DNA of 64,000 nucleotides, taken from Butyrivibrio hungatei (GTDB lineage Bacteria > Bacillota > Clostridia > Lachnospirales > Lachnospiraceae). A program made the position numbers and the translations under genes. Shown here one piece after another: positions 1-8,656 of the stretch (its first letter is position 1; each line of letters starts with the position of its first letter). Where the stretch lies: assembly GCF_900101605.1 (NCBI RefSeq), contig NZ_FMUR01000016.1:1-64000 (forward strand), written 5' to 3'. The notes under the pieces are model-generated. The model searched no databases. It was given only the letters and a program-made list of their open reading frames with translations, and was not told where the DNA came from.

Positions 1-230
1 CGTTTAAGACGGGCTATTTCCTTGGCTTCGTCAGATGAGTAGTTACCTGATCCTCTGGTAGGGATATCACCATCATTATCTTTGAACTGGGTTTCCCACC
101 TTGCTAAGGTACTGGTACCTATTCCGAGATTCTTAGCACATTCAACCTGTGTGAGATCAGGATGTTCCTTGCGATAGTTGACAGCATCCAACTTGAACTG
201 CTTTGTGTGTTGTTTGTTTTTTCTTGGCAT
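1..230 (-). CDS. IS3-family transposase OrfA (partial, runs off the left edge)
   Basis: Reading the minus strand from an ATG at 230 gives 76 codons that begin MPRKNKQHTKQFKLDAV and continue through a helix-turn-helix segment (DLTQVECAKNLGIGTSTLARW). This is the N-terminal DNA-binding domain typical of IS3/IS911-type OrfA. A good Shine-Dalgarno (AGGAGG) sits at 238-243 in minus-strand sense. The gene continues beyond base 1, so OrfB and the far IS end are not visible. The near terminal inverted repeat must lie between about 245 and 300, but I cannot fix it without the other end. In intact elements OrfA is fused by programmed frameshifting to the OrfB DDE integrase. Confidence 0.8.
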   Translation of the reverse strand, partial: MPRKNKQHTKQFKLDAVNYRKEHPDLTQVECAKNLGIGTSTLARWETQFKDNDGDIPTRGSGNYSSDEAKEIARLK

Positions 231-401
231 AATGAGTTCCTCCTCTTGTATTATATGCTATTTAAAGGATTAACTCATTTTAAAATGTACTAATTAGATG
301 CTAACACTAGGGAAATATAAAACATTTTCCGATGGAATCTTTTGTTGTTACGCCAAGAGCAATGCTTGACATCGTTCTGGAAAATATTGATGATAATTAT
401 T

Positions 402-704
402 ATGGAAACATTTATTGAGACTCCAAATATGAGTGAAATATTGTATGAAGAATTCATGGAACCGTTAGGAATATCTGCTTATAAGCTGGCACAGGCTATT
501 CATGTTCCTGTATCAAGAATTCAAGATATTCTTCATGATAGAAGGAAAGTGACTGTTGATACATCTCTGAGATTGGCGAGATTTTTTGGGGTGTCGGATC
601 GATATTTTTTAGACATCCAAAATGATATAGATATAAGAAATCTTAGAATATCTATGGCGGATGATATTAAAATGATTCATCCGTATAATACAGCGGTGAT
701 GTAA
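402..704 (+). CDS. HigA/VapI-type XRE-family antitoxin-like regulator
   Basis: The protein has about 100 residues with the signature of the HigA (VapI) subfamily of Cro/C1 regulators: MSEILYEEFMEPLGISAYKLA, then a recognition-helix segment (VPVSRIQDILHDRRK) and LRLARFFGVSDRYFLDIQ. HigA proteins bind DNA as dimers and neutralise a HigB RNase toxin. No HigB gene is visible upstream, where an IS edge lies 170 bp away, so this may be an orphan antitoxin or a stand-alone regulator. I chose the ATG at 402 because family members begin about 10 residues before the EILxEEF motif. ATG 429 is also possible, and an in-frame upstream codon at 342 would add a non-homologous leader. No clear ribosome binding site is present. 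A strong hairpin terminator follows. Confidence 0.7.
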   Translation: METFIETPNMSEILYEEFMEPLGISAYKLAQAIHVPVSRIQDILHDRRKVTVDTSLRLARFFGVSDRYFLDIQNDIDIRNLRISMADDIKMIHPYNTAVM

Positions 705-726
705 GTGAAAAAACGAACGAATTAGT

Positions 727-763
727 AGGTCTGAGTTGAGAAAATCAATTCAGACCTTTCTTT
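727..763 (+). terminator. Rho-independent terminator of the HigA-like gene
   Basis: A 12-bp stem (AGGTCTGAGTTG at 727-738 against CAATTCAGACCT at 746-757, one G-T wobble) with a 7-nt loop is followed by a T-rich tail. Confidence 0.8.
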
Positions 764-863
764 CAACTACTGCAAGCTTTTTAAATTATGGTATTATATT
801 TATACAAGAACATGTCGAAAAACCATATAGATATTTCTGATATATAACAGGGGATTTTGGTTT

Positions 864-2039
864 ATGAAGAAGCAAAGGATGAGGACAACTGCATTGTTAA
901 CGGGAATTTGCACGGCATTCATGTTGCTTGCTGGTTCTGTTGATGTGCGGGCGGTTGACACGGTGACTCTTCCACTTGAAGTATATGGAAAAGATGTGGT
1001 ATCTGTAGCGCTACCTGCCATCAGCGAAGACGGTGAATCGCCTTTTGACTTTATTATAGATCCGCAGGGCCTTATTTTTGCTACCGATGCGGCCAAGTAC
1101 GGAGGCGGAAAGGTCGAGGAGAACGCAACGATACTGTTTAGAAATCATGATGGAGAGTATGATTTTTCAAGGCGCAGCGATTCCCTTACGGTAAAAAACA
1201 GAAGTAACGTCCCTGTTGTTGTCACGATAACGGCAAGTGTTGAAAATCTCGGAGATATTGAGATTGCAGGAAATACTGACTTTGGCGATTCGGATGCATG
1301 CAGCATGTATCTTGCCGTTGTAGATGATGAAGGAAATGAAAAGCCAATTTCGGAGGATGGCGAAATATCAATCAGTACCGAGATGCGCAGCGCGCCTGAT
1401 GATGCTTATATTTACAGAATTGATGAGGAGAGTGGAAGCTATTCTTATGAGCTTTCGAGGTCTCCCGAAGAGATAGATTTTGATTCGTATTCTTTTGGAC
1501 TTACGGGATATTGTAATCCCAACGGAAATTGGCAGGATGTTGCTGTTCATCCGGTTGTGAAGGTTACCTGGAAGGTTGAGCCTGTTCTTTCTGATGAAGA
1601 AGAGGAAGAACCTGAACAGCAGGAAGAGCTTGAAGAAGCTGCAACTGCAGCAAGCAGCGAACTGACAGAGGAACAAGAGGAGGCAAAAGAGCCTGAATCC
1701 GATACACCTAAAGCTACGGAAGAATCCGGGCAGAAAGATTCCGAAACTACGGTGAATAAGACTGAAGCGGCGTCTACTGAAACTTCAGTTACAGAAAAAA
1801 GACCTGTTCTGGGCGAGCAGATAAATACTGAACAGGCAAATACAGCAGCAAGCGTGATTGCTTCTGTAGAAGAAAAAAAAGAAGATAAAGAAAAAACATC
1901 AGAGGATGAAGCAACGGTGATGCGTGACAGTGAGCCATCGAATGTTCAAGAGGGCATAGACGTTTCAGAAAGTATGCAGCCGCCTACTCAGGATGAAAAT
2001 GCTGCGAATACAGCTTCTGCTGAACAGAGTAATGAGTAG
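864..2039 (+). CDS. Secreted protein with an acidic Glu/Ser/Thr-rich C-terminal tail, function unknown
   Basis: The 391-residue product has a clear signal peptide (MKKQRMRTTALLTGICTAFMLLAG, cleavage probably after VRA). A beta-rich globular domain covers about residues 30-240 and contains SLTVKNRSNVPVVVTITASV and, near its end, SFGLTGYCNPNGNW. That arrangement resembles WxL-like or camelysin-like secreted beta-sandwich proteins of Lachnospiraceae, though I cannot assign a family. From about residue 240 the sequence is low complexity (runs of E, Q, A, S and T), typical of a wall-spanning or extended linker. There is no LPxTG motif and no C-terminal hydrophobic anchor, so the protein is either released or bound non-covalently. 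The start is supported by a GGGG-type ribosome binding site at 850-854. It is a single-gene unit. Confidence 0.65.
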   Translation: MKKQRMRTTALLTGICTAFMLLAGSVDVRAVDTVTLPLEVYGKDVVSVALPAISEDGESPFDFIIDPQGLIFATDAAKYGGGKVEENATILFRNHDGEYDFSRRSDSLTVKNRSNVPVVVTITASVENLGDIEIAGNTDFGDSDACSMYLAVVDDEGNEKPISEDGEISISTEMRSAPDDAYIYRIDEESGSYSYELSRSPEEIDFDSYSFGLTGYCNPNGNWQDVAVHPVVKVTWKVEPVLSDEEEEEPEQQEELEEAATAASSELTEEQEEAKEPESDTPKATEESGQKDSETTVNKTEAASTETSVTEKRPVLGEQINTEQANTAASVIASVEEKKEDKEKTSEDEATVMRDSEPSNVQEGIDVSESMQPPTQDENAANTASAEQSNE

Positions 2040-2120
2040 TGAGACTGCATAAGAATAAGGATTTTTTTTACAAAAATTATAGTTTATAAAAAGTTTATAT
2101 ATTATTTTTTTAAAAAGGGG

Positions 2121-2147
2121 TTATTTTTTTAGATTTATAGTCGATAA
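2121..2147 (+). promoter_or_regulatory. Candidate SigD (sigma-28) promoter of flagellin
   Basis: GTCGATAA at 2140-2147 matches 7 of 8 bases of the sigma-28 -10 element GCCGATAA. At the expected 15-nt spacing the -35 position reads TTAT (2121-2124), a poor match to TAAA. Flagellin genes of motile Firmicutes are usually SigD-dependent, so I accept this with moderate confidence. It implies a leader of about 105 nt. Confidence 0.5.
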
Positions 2148-2217
2148 TAAAAGTGTAAAACAAAACAGAGATGGTTTTTAGGCCAGCACTAAGAACTATT
2201 TCGAAACGAGCAAACGA

Positions 2218-2251
2218 GTGGCAAGGAAGCCACCGTACAAATTCAAGGAGG
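2218..2251 (+). promoter_or_regulatory. Candidate CsrA-binding leader of flagellin mRNA (two AGGA sites)
   Basis: GTGGC at 2218-2222 pairs perfectly with GCCAC at 2229-2233, presenting AAGGAA in a six-base loop, which is the canonical context for CsrA (ANGGA in a hairpin loop). A second AAGGA lies in the Shine-Dalgarno at 2245-2251. In Bacillus subtilis, hag is controlled by the same two-site arrangement, with BS1 in a hairpin and BS2 over the Shine-Dalgarno, relieved by FliW. The application to this gene is inference. Confidence 0.6.
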
Positions 2252-2260
2252 AATTATATT

Positions 2261-3091
2261 ATGGTAGTACAACACAACGTAACAGCAATGAATGCAAACA
2301 GACAGCTTGGAATCACAACTGGTATTCAGGCTAAGTCAAGTGAGAAGTTATCATCAGGTTACAAGATCAACAGAGCAGCAGATGATGCAGCAGGTCTTGC
2401 AATTTCCGAAAAGATGAGACGTCAGGTAAGAGGTCTTACACAGGCTTCTGCTAACGCTCAGGATGGTATCTCAGCAGTTCAGACAGCTGAAGGTGCTCTT
2501 AACGAAGTACACGATATGCTTCAGAGAATGAATGAGCTTGCTACAAAGGCAGCTAATGAAACTCTTACATCAAAGGATCGTGAGTACATTGACGCAGAGA
2601 TTACACAGCTTAAGACTGAGATTGACAGAACTTCTTCAGCAACAAAGTTCAACGATCAGGAACTTCTTGATGGAACTTTCAAAGAAAAGAAACTTCAGGT
2701 TGGTGCTGACACAAAGGATATTAACCAGATTACAGTTACTATCGGTTCTATGAGCACATCAACTCTTGAGATTAAGGGAAGTAAGTGCACTGTTACAGGA
2801 AAAGATGGTTCAAATGCACTTAAGGCTATGGACGCAATCAAGGGTGCTCTTGAGAAAGTATCAACTCAGAGATCTGATCTCGGTGCTGTTCAGAACAGAC
2901 TTGAGCACACAATCAAGAACCTTGATAACGTAGTTGAGAACACACAGGCTGCTGAATCACAGATTCGTGATACAGATATGGCTACCGAGATGGTTAAGTA
3001 TTCGAATAACAACATCCTTGCACAGGCTGGACAGTCAATGCTGGCTCAGGCTAACCAGACAAATCAGGGTGTTCTTTCACTTCTCGGTTAA
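2261..3091 (+). CDS. fliC: Flagellin
   Basis: Structural subunit of the flagellar filament, exported through the flagellar type III apparatus. The 276-residue protein has a typical N-terminal D0/D1 region (VVQHNVTAMNANRQLG, then INRAADDAAGLAISEKMR) and the C-terminal D1/D0 region ending NILAQAGQSMLAQANQTNQG followed by VLSLLG. It is short, with only a small central segment (about residues 135-185) and no large D2/D3 domain, as in many clostridial flagellins. I chose the ATG at 2261 over the upstream start at 2171 because of the AAGGAGG at 2245-2251 and homology of the N terminus. The codon use is noticeably 'highly expressed', like the butyrate genes. It is followed by a terminator and then by LicD-type genes, which could modify the filament. 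Confidence 0.95.
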   Translation: MVVQHNVTAMNANRQLGITTGIQAKSSEKLSSGYKINRAADDAAGLAISEKMRRQVRGLTQASANAQDGISAVQTAEGALNEVHDMLQRMNELATKAANETLTSKDREYIDAEITQLKTEIDRTSSATKFNDQELLDGTFKEKKLQVGADTKDINQITVTIGSMSTSTLEIKGSKCTVTGKDGSNALKAMDAIKGALEKVSTQRSDLGAVQNRLEHTIKNLDNVVENTQAAESQIRDTDMATEMVKYSNNNILAQAGQSMLAQANQTNQGVLSLLG

Positions 3092-3146
3092 TCCTAGATG
3101 GTTCACAAGAAAACTTGGTCATTTGCATAATTGCAACTACCAAAGA

Positions 3147-3171
3147 GGGCTCCGGAAACGGGGCCCTTTTT
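3147..3171 (+). terminator. Rho-independent terminator of flagellin
   Basis: GGGCTCC (3147-3153) pairs with GGGGCCC (3160-3166) around a six-base loop, followed by five T. The extent of the longest upstream frame of the next gene overlaps this, which argues that the next gene starts downstream, at 3202. Confidence 0.85.
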
Positions 3172-3201
3172 CAAAATGAAAATTATCAGGGGATAAAAAT
3201 A

Positions 3202-5598
3202 ATGGACAATTCCATTAATTTTTTGCGTGACGAAGTCAGAAACGGCTTCTATATACCTACAGCGATAAAGCAGGCGTGGTCTGCTACGCTTGACGTTTTA
3301 AGTAAAATAGACAGTATATGTGAAAAGCATGGAATAAGGTATTTTGCGGATTGGGGATCGTTTCTTGGTGCGGTAAGGCATGGCGGATTCATTCCGTGGG
3401 ATGATGACCTTGATATTTGCATGCTTAGAGACGATTATGATAAATTCAGACAGGTCGCGGATGCAGAGCTTCCGGAGAATTTCGTTATCCACGACTATGA
3501 GAGAAAAGATAATCATTGGCTCTTTCTGGCAAGAGTCGTCAATAATTCCAAGATGTGTTTTGATCTTGAATATCTTAATGAACACAATAATTTTCCGTGG
3601 CTTGCGGGAGTGGACATTTTTATCAAGGACTATCTATATGAAGATGAGGAAAAAGAGAAATCCCGCTGTGATGAGATCCTTAATATCCTCGCGGTGGCAG
3701 ATGGCATCATAGACGGACAAATTAATAAAAATGCGGTGTTACAGAAGCTTAATGAGTTTTCCGCAAAATATAATACAAAATTTCCAAAGTTAAATCCGGA
3801 CAAAAAGTCTGAAAGAGAAGTTGCTGTTTCGCTGTATCGCCTTGCCGAGAAGCAAATGGCAAGAGTTAAGCCCGGAGATACGCATCGTGTCGGACAGATT
3901 TTTCCCTGGGTAATTAAATATGGAAGTAGCGCGGGCGAAACGAAATCGTGGTATGAAAAAAGTATAAGACTTCCTTTTGAGAATACCACAATTCCTGTGC
4001 CGGCCTGCTACAACACGGTACTTACCAAAAGATACGGCGATTATTGCACGGTCAAAAAGAACTGGGACGGACATAATTATCCTTTCTTTGAAGGGCAAAA
4101 GAAAGAGATGGAAGAAATCTCAGGAGAGTCTTTTGGCGGATATAAGTTTGATCCGAAAATTCTTGAAAGAGATGTCCCTGATAAAAGTAATTCTCTTAAG
4201 ACGATTGCAAAAGAATGTGTTTCTGAGCTTAAGAAGATGCTTGCAGATGCGGATAAGATATGCTCGGGAAGTGAGCTTGCCGCAGAGGCTTTTGATGAAC
4301 TTACAAAGCTTGTGGGTGACATTCAGCAGCTTGCGGCAGATTTTGGAACGCTTACCGAGAATGTTAAAGGTGCGGACAGAGATTGTACCGTCAAACTTGT
4401 AGGTGCGTTGCAATCCTTGTGTGATGCGCTTTGGGAAGATTATATAAAAGTAAAAGAAAAGGCAGAGAGCGGAGCCACAGAAGAAACGGCTGCAAATAAC
4501 GCCGAAACCGATTTTTATAAGAGCAAAGATGCTTTAGATAAGGTGGAACAATCGGTAAAAGAAAACATTCTAGATAGAAAAGAAATTCTCTTTTTACCCA
4601 TAGGAATCAGAGAATGGAAGGCTTTTGAAGACTTATATGAAAAGGAGATATCAGATCCGGACACAGACGTATATGTTGTTCCGCTTCCTCTTTTGAAAAA
4701 GAATTTTGTCGGCGAAGTTAATATGACTGATGAGGAGATTGCGGAATCTGCGCATATGAGCGAGTATCCCGTGGAACTTTCATGTATAGATTTCAGAAAC
4801 TATGACATTGAAATGCATGCTCCCGATGTTGTTTATATTCAGAATCCATATGATGAAGCAAATTCATGCCATACGATTCCGCCATATTTCTATGCAAGTA
4901 ATGTCAGGAAATATGCGGATAATGTGGTATATGTTCCAATCGCACCAACGGCGGAGTTTTCGAAGGATGACGGAAGCGATATGTACAATATGCGCCATTA
5001 CGTTACGGTTCCGGCTGTGATCGCTGCGGACAAGGTTCTTGTTCAGTCGGAGAATATCAGAAGCTTGTATATTGATGTGCTTTCCTCTTTTGCGGGGCAG
5101 GAAACGGAAGATATATGGAAAAAGAAAATCGAGGTTGCGGATAAATATATAGAAGCGTTAACTGAAACTCTCGGTGAAAAAGCTGATAATAAATCTGATA
5201 GCGAAGCGGGAGAGAGCAGAAGGAAGAAACTCCTTGTCTGTATAGGTGCCAATGAACTTCTTGAGAGCACGGAGCGGGGAATTTCACTTACAGAGGCACT
5301 TAATTCAAAGTTGGAGATATTAAAGGAGTCGGCTGATAATATTGATGTCTCGATTTCTCTTTATCCCGAAGATAAAGAAGAATGGATTAAAGTGCAGGAT
5401 TCTTTGGCAAAAGAGATATTTGATGCAATGGATAGCGCTGTTTCAAAAGGCTACATAAAAGCTACATTTGAAGATTCTAAAGATGCGGATGCGATAGCGC
5501 AGGAATATGATGCGTATTACGGAAGTCCGTCGCCGTTCGTGCCGGCGTTTTCTGTTATCGGAAAGCCCGTTATGATCGCAGATTTTGGATTAATGTGA
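3202..5598 (+). CDS. LicD-family phosphotransferase with a C-terminal CDP-glycerol transferase-like region (paralog 1)
   Basis: The 798-residue protein starts with REVRNGFYIPTAIKQAW and a LicD domain (about residues 25-290). It contains the nucleotidyltransferase-like motif GAVRHGGFIPWDDDLDI with acidic residues D67-D69 and D71. LicD proteins transfer phosphocholine or other phospho-alditol groups from CDP-activated donors to glycans or teichoic acids. After a charged, partly coiled-coil linker (about 330-450), the C-terminal part (about 455-798) contains ILFLPIGIREWKAFEDLYEK and VVYIQNPYDEANSC, resembling the first domain of TagF-like glycerophosphotransferases; that second assignment is tentative. 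The start at 3202 has a CAGGGG ribosome binding site. It is paralogous to the gene at 6415 and shares its domain order, so the pair probably arose by duplication. The acceptor is unknown; the nearby flagellin makes the filament one candidate. Confidence 0.8.
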   Translation: MDNSINFLRDEVRNGFYIPTAIKQAWSATLDVLSKIDSICEKHGIRYFADWGSFLGAVRHGGFIPWDDDLDICMLRDDYDKFRQVADAELPENFVIHDYERKDNHWLFLARVVNNSKMCFDLEYLNEHNNFPWLAGVDIFIKDYLYEDEEKEKSRCDEILNILAVADGIIDGQINKNAVLQKLNEFSAKYNTKFPKLNPDKKSEREVAVSLYRLAEKQMARVKPGDTHRVGQIFPWVIKYGSSAGETKSWYEKSIRLPFENTTIPVPACYNTVLTKRYGDYCTVKKNWDGHNYPFFEGQKKEMEEISGESFGGYKFDPKILERDVPDKSNSLKTIAKECVSELKKMLADADKICSGSELAAEAFDELTKLVGDIQQLAADFGTLTENVKGADRDCTVKLVGALQSLCDALWEDYIKVKEKAESGATEETAANNAETDFYKSKDALDKVEQSVKENILDRKEILFLPIGIREWKAFEDLYEKEISDPDTDVYVVPLPLLKKNFVGEVNMTDEEIAESAHMSEYPVELSCIDFRNYDIEMHAPDVVYIQNPYDEANSCHTIPPYFYASNVRKYADNVVYVPIAPTAEFSKDDGSDMYNMRHYVTVPAVIAADKVLVQSENIRSLYIDVLSSFAGQETEDIWKKKIEVADKYIEALTETLGEKADNKSDSEAGESRRKKLLVCIGANELLESTERGISLTEALNSKLEILKESADNIDVSISLYPEDKEEWIKVQDSLAKEIFDAMDSAVSKGYIKATFEDSKDADAIAQEYDAYYGSPSPFVPAFSVIGKPVMIADFGLM

Positions 5599-5720
5599 AA
5601 ATTCTTACAGTTCAGATGCAGCAGAACGCTGACAAAAGAGTTATCTATGATAAAATGTATATGATATAAGTGTCAAATGAACGGAATAATTCATATATCA
5701 TATATTGTTGAGGGGGTAGT

Positions 5721-6410
5721 ATGAATAAATTTGTACTTACGGCGTCCATGATGTGCGCTGATTTCGGTAATCTAGAGAGAGAGGTTAAAGCTCTTGAGGC
5801 AGCCGGAATAGATTCTTTTCACATAGATATCATGGATGGTAGGTATGTTAATAACTTCGCCATGTCGCTCTATGACATGGTGGCGATTGCAAGATTGAGC
5901 AGTAAACCTCTGGATGTGCACCTGATGATCGAGCATCCGAGGAATAATATAGAGCTTTTTCTAAGGTATCTTCGCGAGGGAGATACGGTCTACATTCATC
6001 CCGAAGCGGAGTATCATCCGTCTGCGACAATCCAGAAGATAATTGATCACGGAATGCATCCCGGTATCGCGATAAATCCCGGAACCAGCGTTGAGTCTGT
6101 AAGAGAGCAGCTTCGCATTGTTGACAGAGTTCTTGTAATGGCGGTTAATCCGGGCAACGCCAGCCAGATGTTTCTTCCTTTCGTTGGTGAGAAAATTGAC
6201 GCGCTCCTTCACCTCAGGAAAAAAATGGGATTTGAGCTATACTGGGACGGAGCCTGCGGCGCAGAGAGAATGAAAGAATATGTTCCAAAGAAGATGGACG
6301 GTTTTGTCCTCGGTACAACTCTTTTGTTCGGAAAAAACACCGGGTATTCGGAAATTATCCCTGCGATAAGAGAACTTGATTTTTCATATCTGAAAGAGGA
6401 GCGAGTTTGA
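5721..6410 (+). CDS. Ribulose-phosphate 3-epimerase family protein
   Basis: A 229-residue TIM-barrel of the RPE/allulose-6-phosphate epimerase family. Family motifs are visible: LTASMMCADFGNLEREV near the N terminus, SFHIDIMDGRYV with the metal-binding His and catalytic Asp, LDVHLMIEHP with the second metal His, MAVNPGNASQ, and YWDGACGAE with the C-terminal catalytic Asp. The usual VDGG is WDGA, and the usual GxxGQ phosphate loop is modified. It lies between two LicD genes (122 bp after the first, 4 bp before the second), so it probably provides a pentulose or ketohexulose phosphate precursor for a surface glycan and is not the central pentose-phosphate enzyme. The start has a GAGGGGG ribosome binding site at 5710-5716. 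Confidence 0.8.
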   Translation: MNKFVLTASMMCADFGNLEREVKALEAAGIDSFHIDIMDGRYVNNFAMSLYDMVAIARLSSKPLDVHLMIEHPRNNIELFLRYLREGDTVYIHPEAEYHPSATIQKIIDHGMHPGIAINPGTSVESVREQLRIVDRVLVMAVNPGNASQMFLPFVGEKIDALLHLRKKMGFELYWDGACGAERMKEYVPKKMDGFVLGTTLLFGKNTGYSEIIPAIRELDFSYLKEERV

Positions 6411-6414
6411 TCTG

Positions 6415-8562
6415 ATGAATATAAACAATTCCGAAGAAAAAAATATTGTGCCGCTTGATGAGATCAGTTTTCCTGATTCTTTTTTCAGAGAGGAAGTCAG
6501 AAACGGCTTTTATATCACAACGATGATGAAGCGCTATTGGGCAGGTCAGCTTCAGATGTTGTCTGATATTGATAAACTGTGCAAAAAACATGGTATTAAG
6601 TGGTTTGCCGATTACGGAACGCTCCTTGGCGCAGTGCGTCACGGCGGATACATTCCGTGGGATGATGACTTTGACATCTATATGCTCCGCGATGATTATG
6701 AGCGCTTTTTTGAGATCGCTCCAAAAGAGATGCCGAGTGTGTATATTTTTCTGTCACTTAGGGATATTGAAGAAGGATATGATAATTTCCTCGGAAGGAT
6801 AGTCAATTGCAACACCATAGATTGCAGCGAGGATCATCTTTCGCAGTTCAGCGGATGCCCTTACACCGTGGGCGTTGATATTTTTCCCATGGACGGAGTC
6901 TATAATGACGAAGAAAAAGAAAAAGAGCGCTTGGAGAGGGCCCAAAAGGCAATATTGGTACATGATGCCGTTGATGCAGCAGACGAATTGGGCAATCTTG
7001 CGAAGAATATAGAATCGCTTGTCATAGATATTGAGAAGGAGAACCATGTTCATCTTCGTAGGGGAAAAAAGCTTAAACATGAGATTCAGAAGCTGATTGA
7101 AAAAATATACATGGAGTGTCCCGTATCTGAGGCGGACAGGGTAGCCATGATGCCTTTTTATCTTCAGTACGGAAATCATGTTTATCCCAAAAAATTCATG
7201 AATAAATCTTTTGAGATGGAGTTCGAGAATACGCTGCTGCAGGTGCCGTGTTGCTATGATTACAAACTGGCTTTGGATTACGGCAACTACATGGAGATAC
7301 ATAAGGGCGGCGGTATGCACGAATATCCGGTCTATATAAGTCAGGAGAAGGCGCTTGCCCAAAAGATCGGACATAATCCGTTCAGATATACGTTTGATTC
7401 CAATGAAATGCTTGTTTCAGTCAGAAGATATATGGAAAAAATGCTTGTTCCTCAAAAGGAGAAGGATAAAAAGACTATTCTTTTCCTACCGTGCAGAGCA
7501 ATGTGGTGGGATACCATGGAAGGCTTGTGGCACAAGTACGTATCAGAGGGACATGACGTTCATGTACTTCCAATCAGTTTTTATGATACCAATTTTCAGG
7601 GCGAAGTCGGGGAAATGCATGATGAAAGAGCTCTTTTCCCTGAATATCTTAATGTCGAGGATTTCGAGAAGTTTGATTATGCGGGAGTTCATCCCGATGC
7701 GATAGTTATACAGGTGCCTTATGATGAGTGGAATTCGTCGCTTACCGTGCATGAGTTCTTTTATTCATCGAATATAATAAATGCGACGGATGAGCTTATT
7801 TATGTGCCATGCTTTGACATCGACGATCCGATTGACAGCGAGGACAAGGCATGCCGCAGTATTGAAATACTCGCAGAGCAGCCTGCGGTGGTAAATGCCG
7901 ATAAGGTTCTTCTTAAGTCGGAAAAGCAAAGGGAGCTCTATCTCCGGAAATTGATAGGATTTTCCGGCGAGGAGACAAGGGCTTTTTGGGAAAACAAGAT
8001 CGAGGTTTCGCCGTATGTCGGAAGAGACTGGCAGAAACGTGTGCAGAGCGACGGCTTAGCAGATGATATTAAAAACGCAGTATGTGCGCATGCAGAGAAT
8101 ATCGATGCTTCCGGACACGGACATGATGAAAAAAAATCTGCTGATGAAGCAGCAATGAAACAGGCATGGAGCGAATTCCTCGGTGAATATGCAGACCGAA
8201 AGGCAGTCGTTTATTACTACACCATCAGTACTCTCATGTGCCGCGGCGAAGCAGCAATCGATAAATTTGAGCGCGTTCTTGATACATTTGCGGAGACTGC
8301 AAAAGAAGGAAAACTTGTTGCAATCTTTGTTCCCCAGGATTATCTGACTGCAAACCTTGATAAGGCAGAAGATGATGTTCGTGAGAGATACCTTGCATTT
8401 GTAGAAAAAGTAAAGAACGCAGAAGGTGTTATTTGGGACGAAGATAACCAGAGCCTTGAGTTTATTGATATGTGGGACGCATACTACGGTGATACCGGTG
8501 TTATAGCTATGGAATGTGCGAACAGAAAAATTCCGGTAATGCTGGAGAACGTGGACATATAA
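6415..8562 (+). CDS. LicD-family phosphotransferase (paralog 2)
   Basis: 715 residues with the same architecture as the protein encoded at 3202-5598: an EEVRNGFYITTMMKRYW entry, then the LicD core GAVRHGGYIPWDDDFDI with D83-D85 and D87, an alpha-helical middle, and a C-terminal TagF-like region (ILFLPCRAMWWDTMEGLW; IVIQVPYDEWNSSLTVHEF). The linker between the two domains is shorter than in paralog 1. It starts 4 bp after the epimerase stop codon, which suggests co-transcription; the GAGGAG ribosome binding site at 6395-6400 is slightly distant. Two LicD proteins with different sizes could act on different acceptors or attach different groups. The substrate cannot be read from the sequence. 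Confidence 0.8.
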   Translation: MNINNSEEKNIVPLDEISFPDSFFREEVRNGFYITTMMKRYWAGQLQMLSDIDKLCKKHGIKWFADYGTLLGAVRHGGYIPWDDDFDIYMLRDDYERFFEIAPKEMPSVYIFLSLRDIEEGYDNFLGRIVNCNTIDCSEDHLSQFSGCPYTVGVDIFPMDGVYNDEEKEKERLERAQKAILVHDAVDAADELGNLAKNIESLVIDIEKENHVHLRRGKKLKHEIQKLIEKIYMECPVSEADRVAMMPFYLQYGNHVYPKKFMNKSFEMEFENTLLQVPCCYDYKLALDYGNYMEIHKGGGMHEYPVYISQEKALAQKIGHNPFRYTFDSNEMLVSVRRYMEKMLVPQKEKDKKTILFLPCRAMWWDTMEGLWHKYVSEGHDVHVLPISFYDTNFQGEVGEMHDERALFPEYLNVEDFEKFDYAGVHPDAIVIQVPYDEWNSSLTVHEFFYSSNIINATDELIYVPCFDIDDPIDSEDKACRSIEILAEQPAVVNADKVLLKSEKQRELYLRKLIGFSGEETRAFWENKIEVSPYVGRDWQKRVQSDGLADDIKNAVCAHAENIDASGHGHDEKKSADEAAMKQAWSEFLGEYADRKAVVYYYTISTLMCRGEAAIDKFERVLDTFAETAKEGKLVAIFVPQDYLTANLDKAEDDVRERYLAFVEKVKNAEGVIWDEDNQSLEFIDMWDAYYGDTGVIAMECANRKIPVMLENVDI

Positions 8563-8656
8563 TAAATGGACTACAAAAAAATTTCAAAAAGTAGTATATT
8601 ACTGAGTATCAATTTGGTGGCACTATGTAACCCAACGGGAAGGAAAGAGAGATTAG

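Noticed and set aside
6754-7374. 206-codon frame antisense to the second LicD gene
   Set aside because: Shadow of a conserved coding sequence; no supporting start site.
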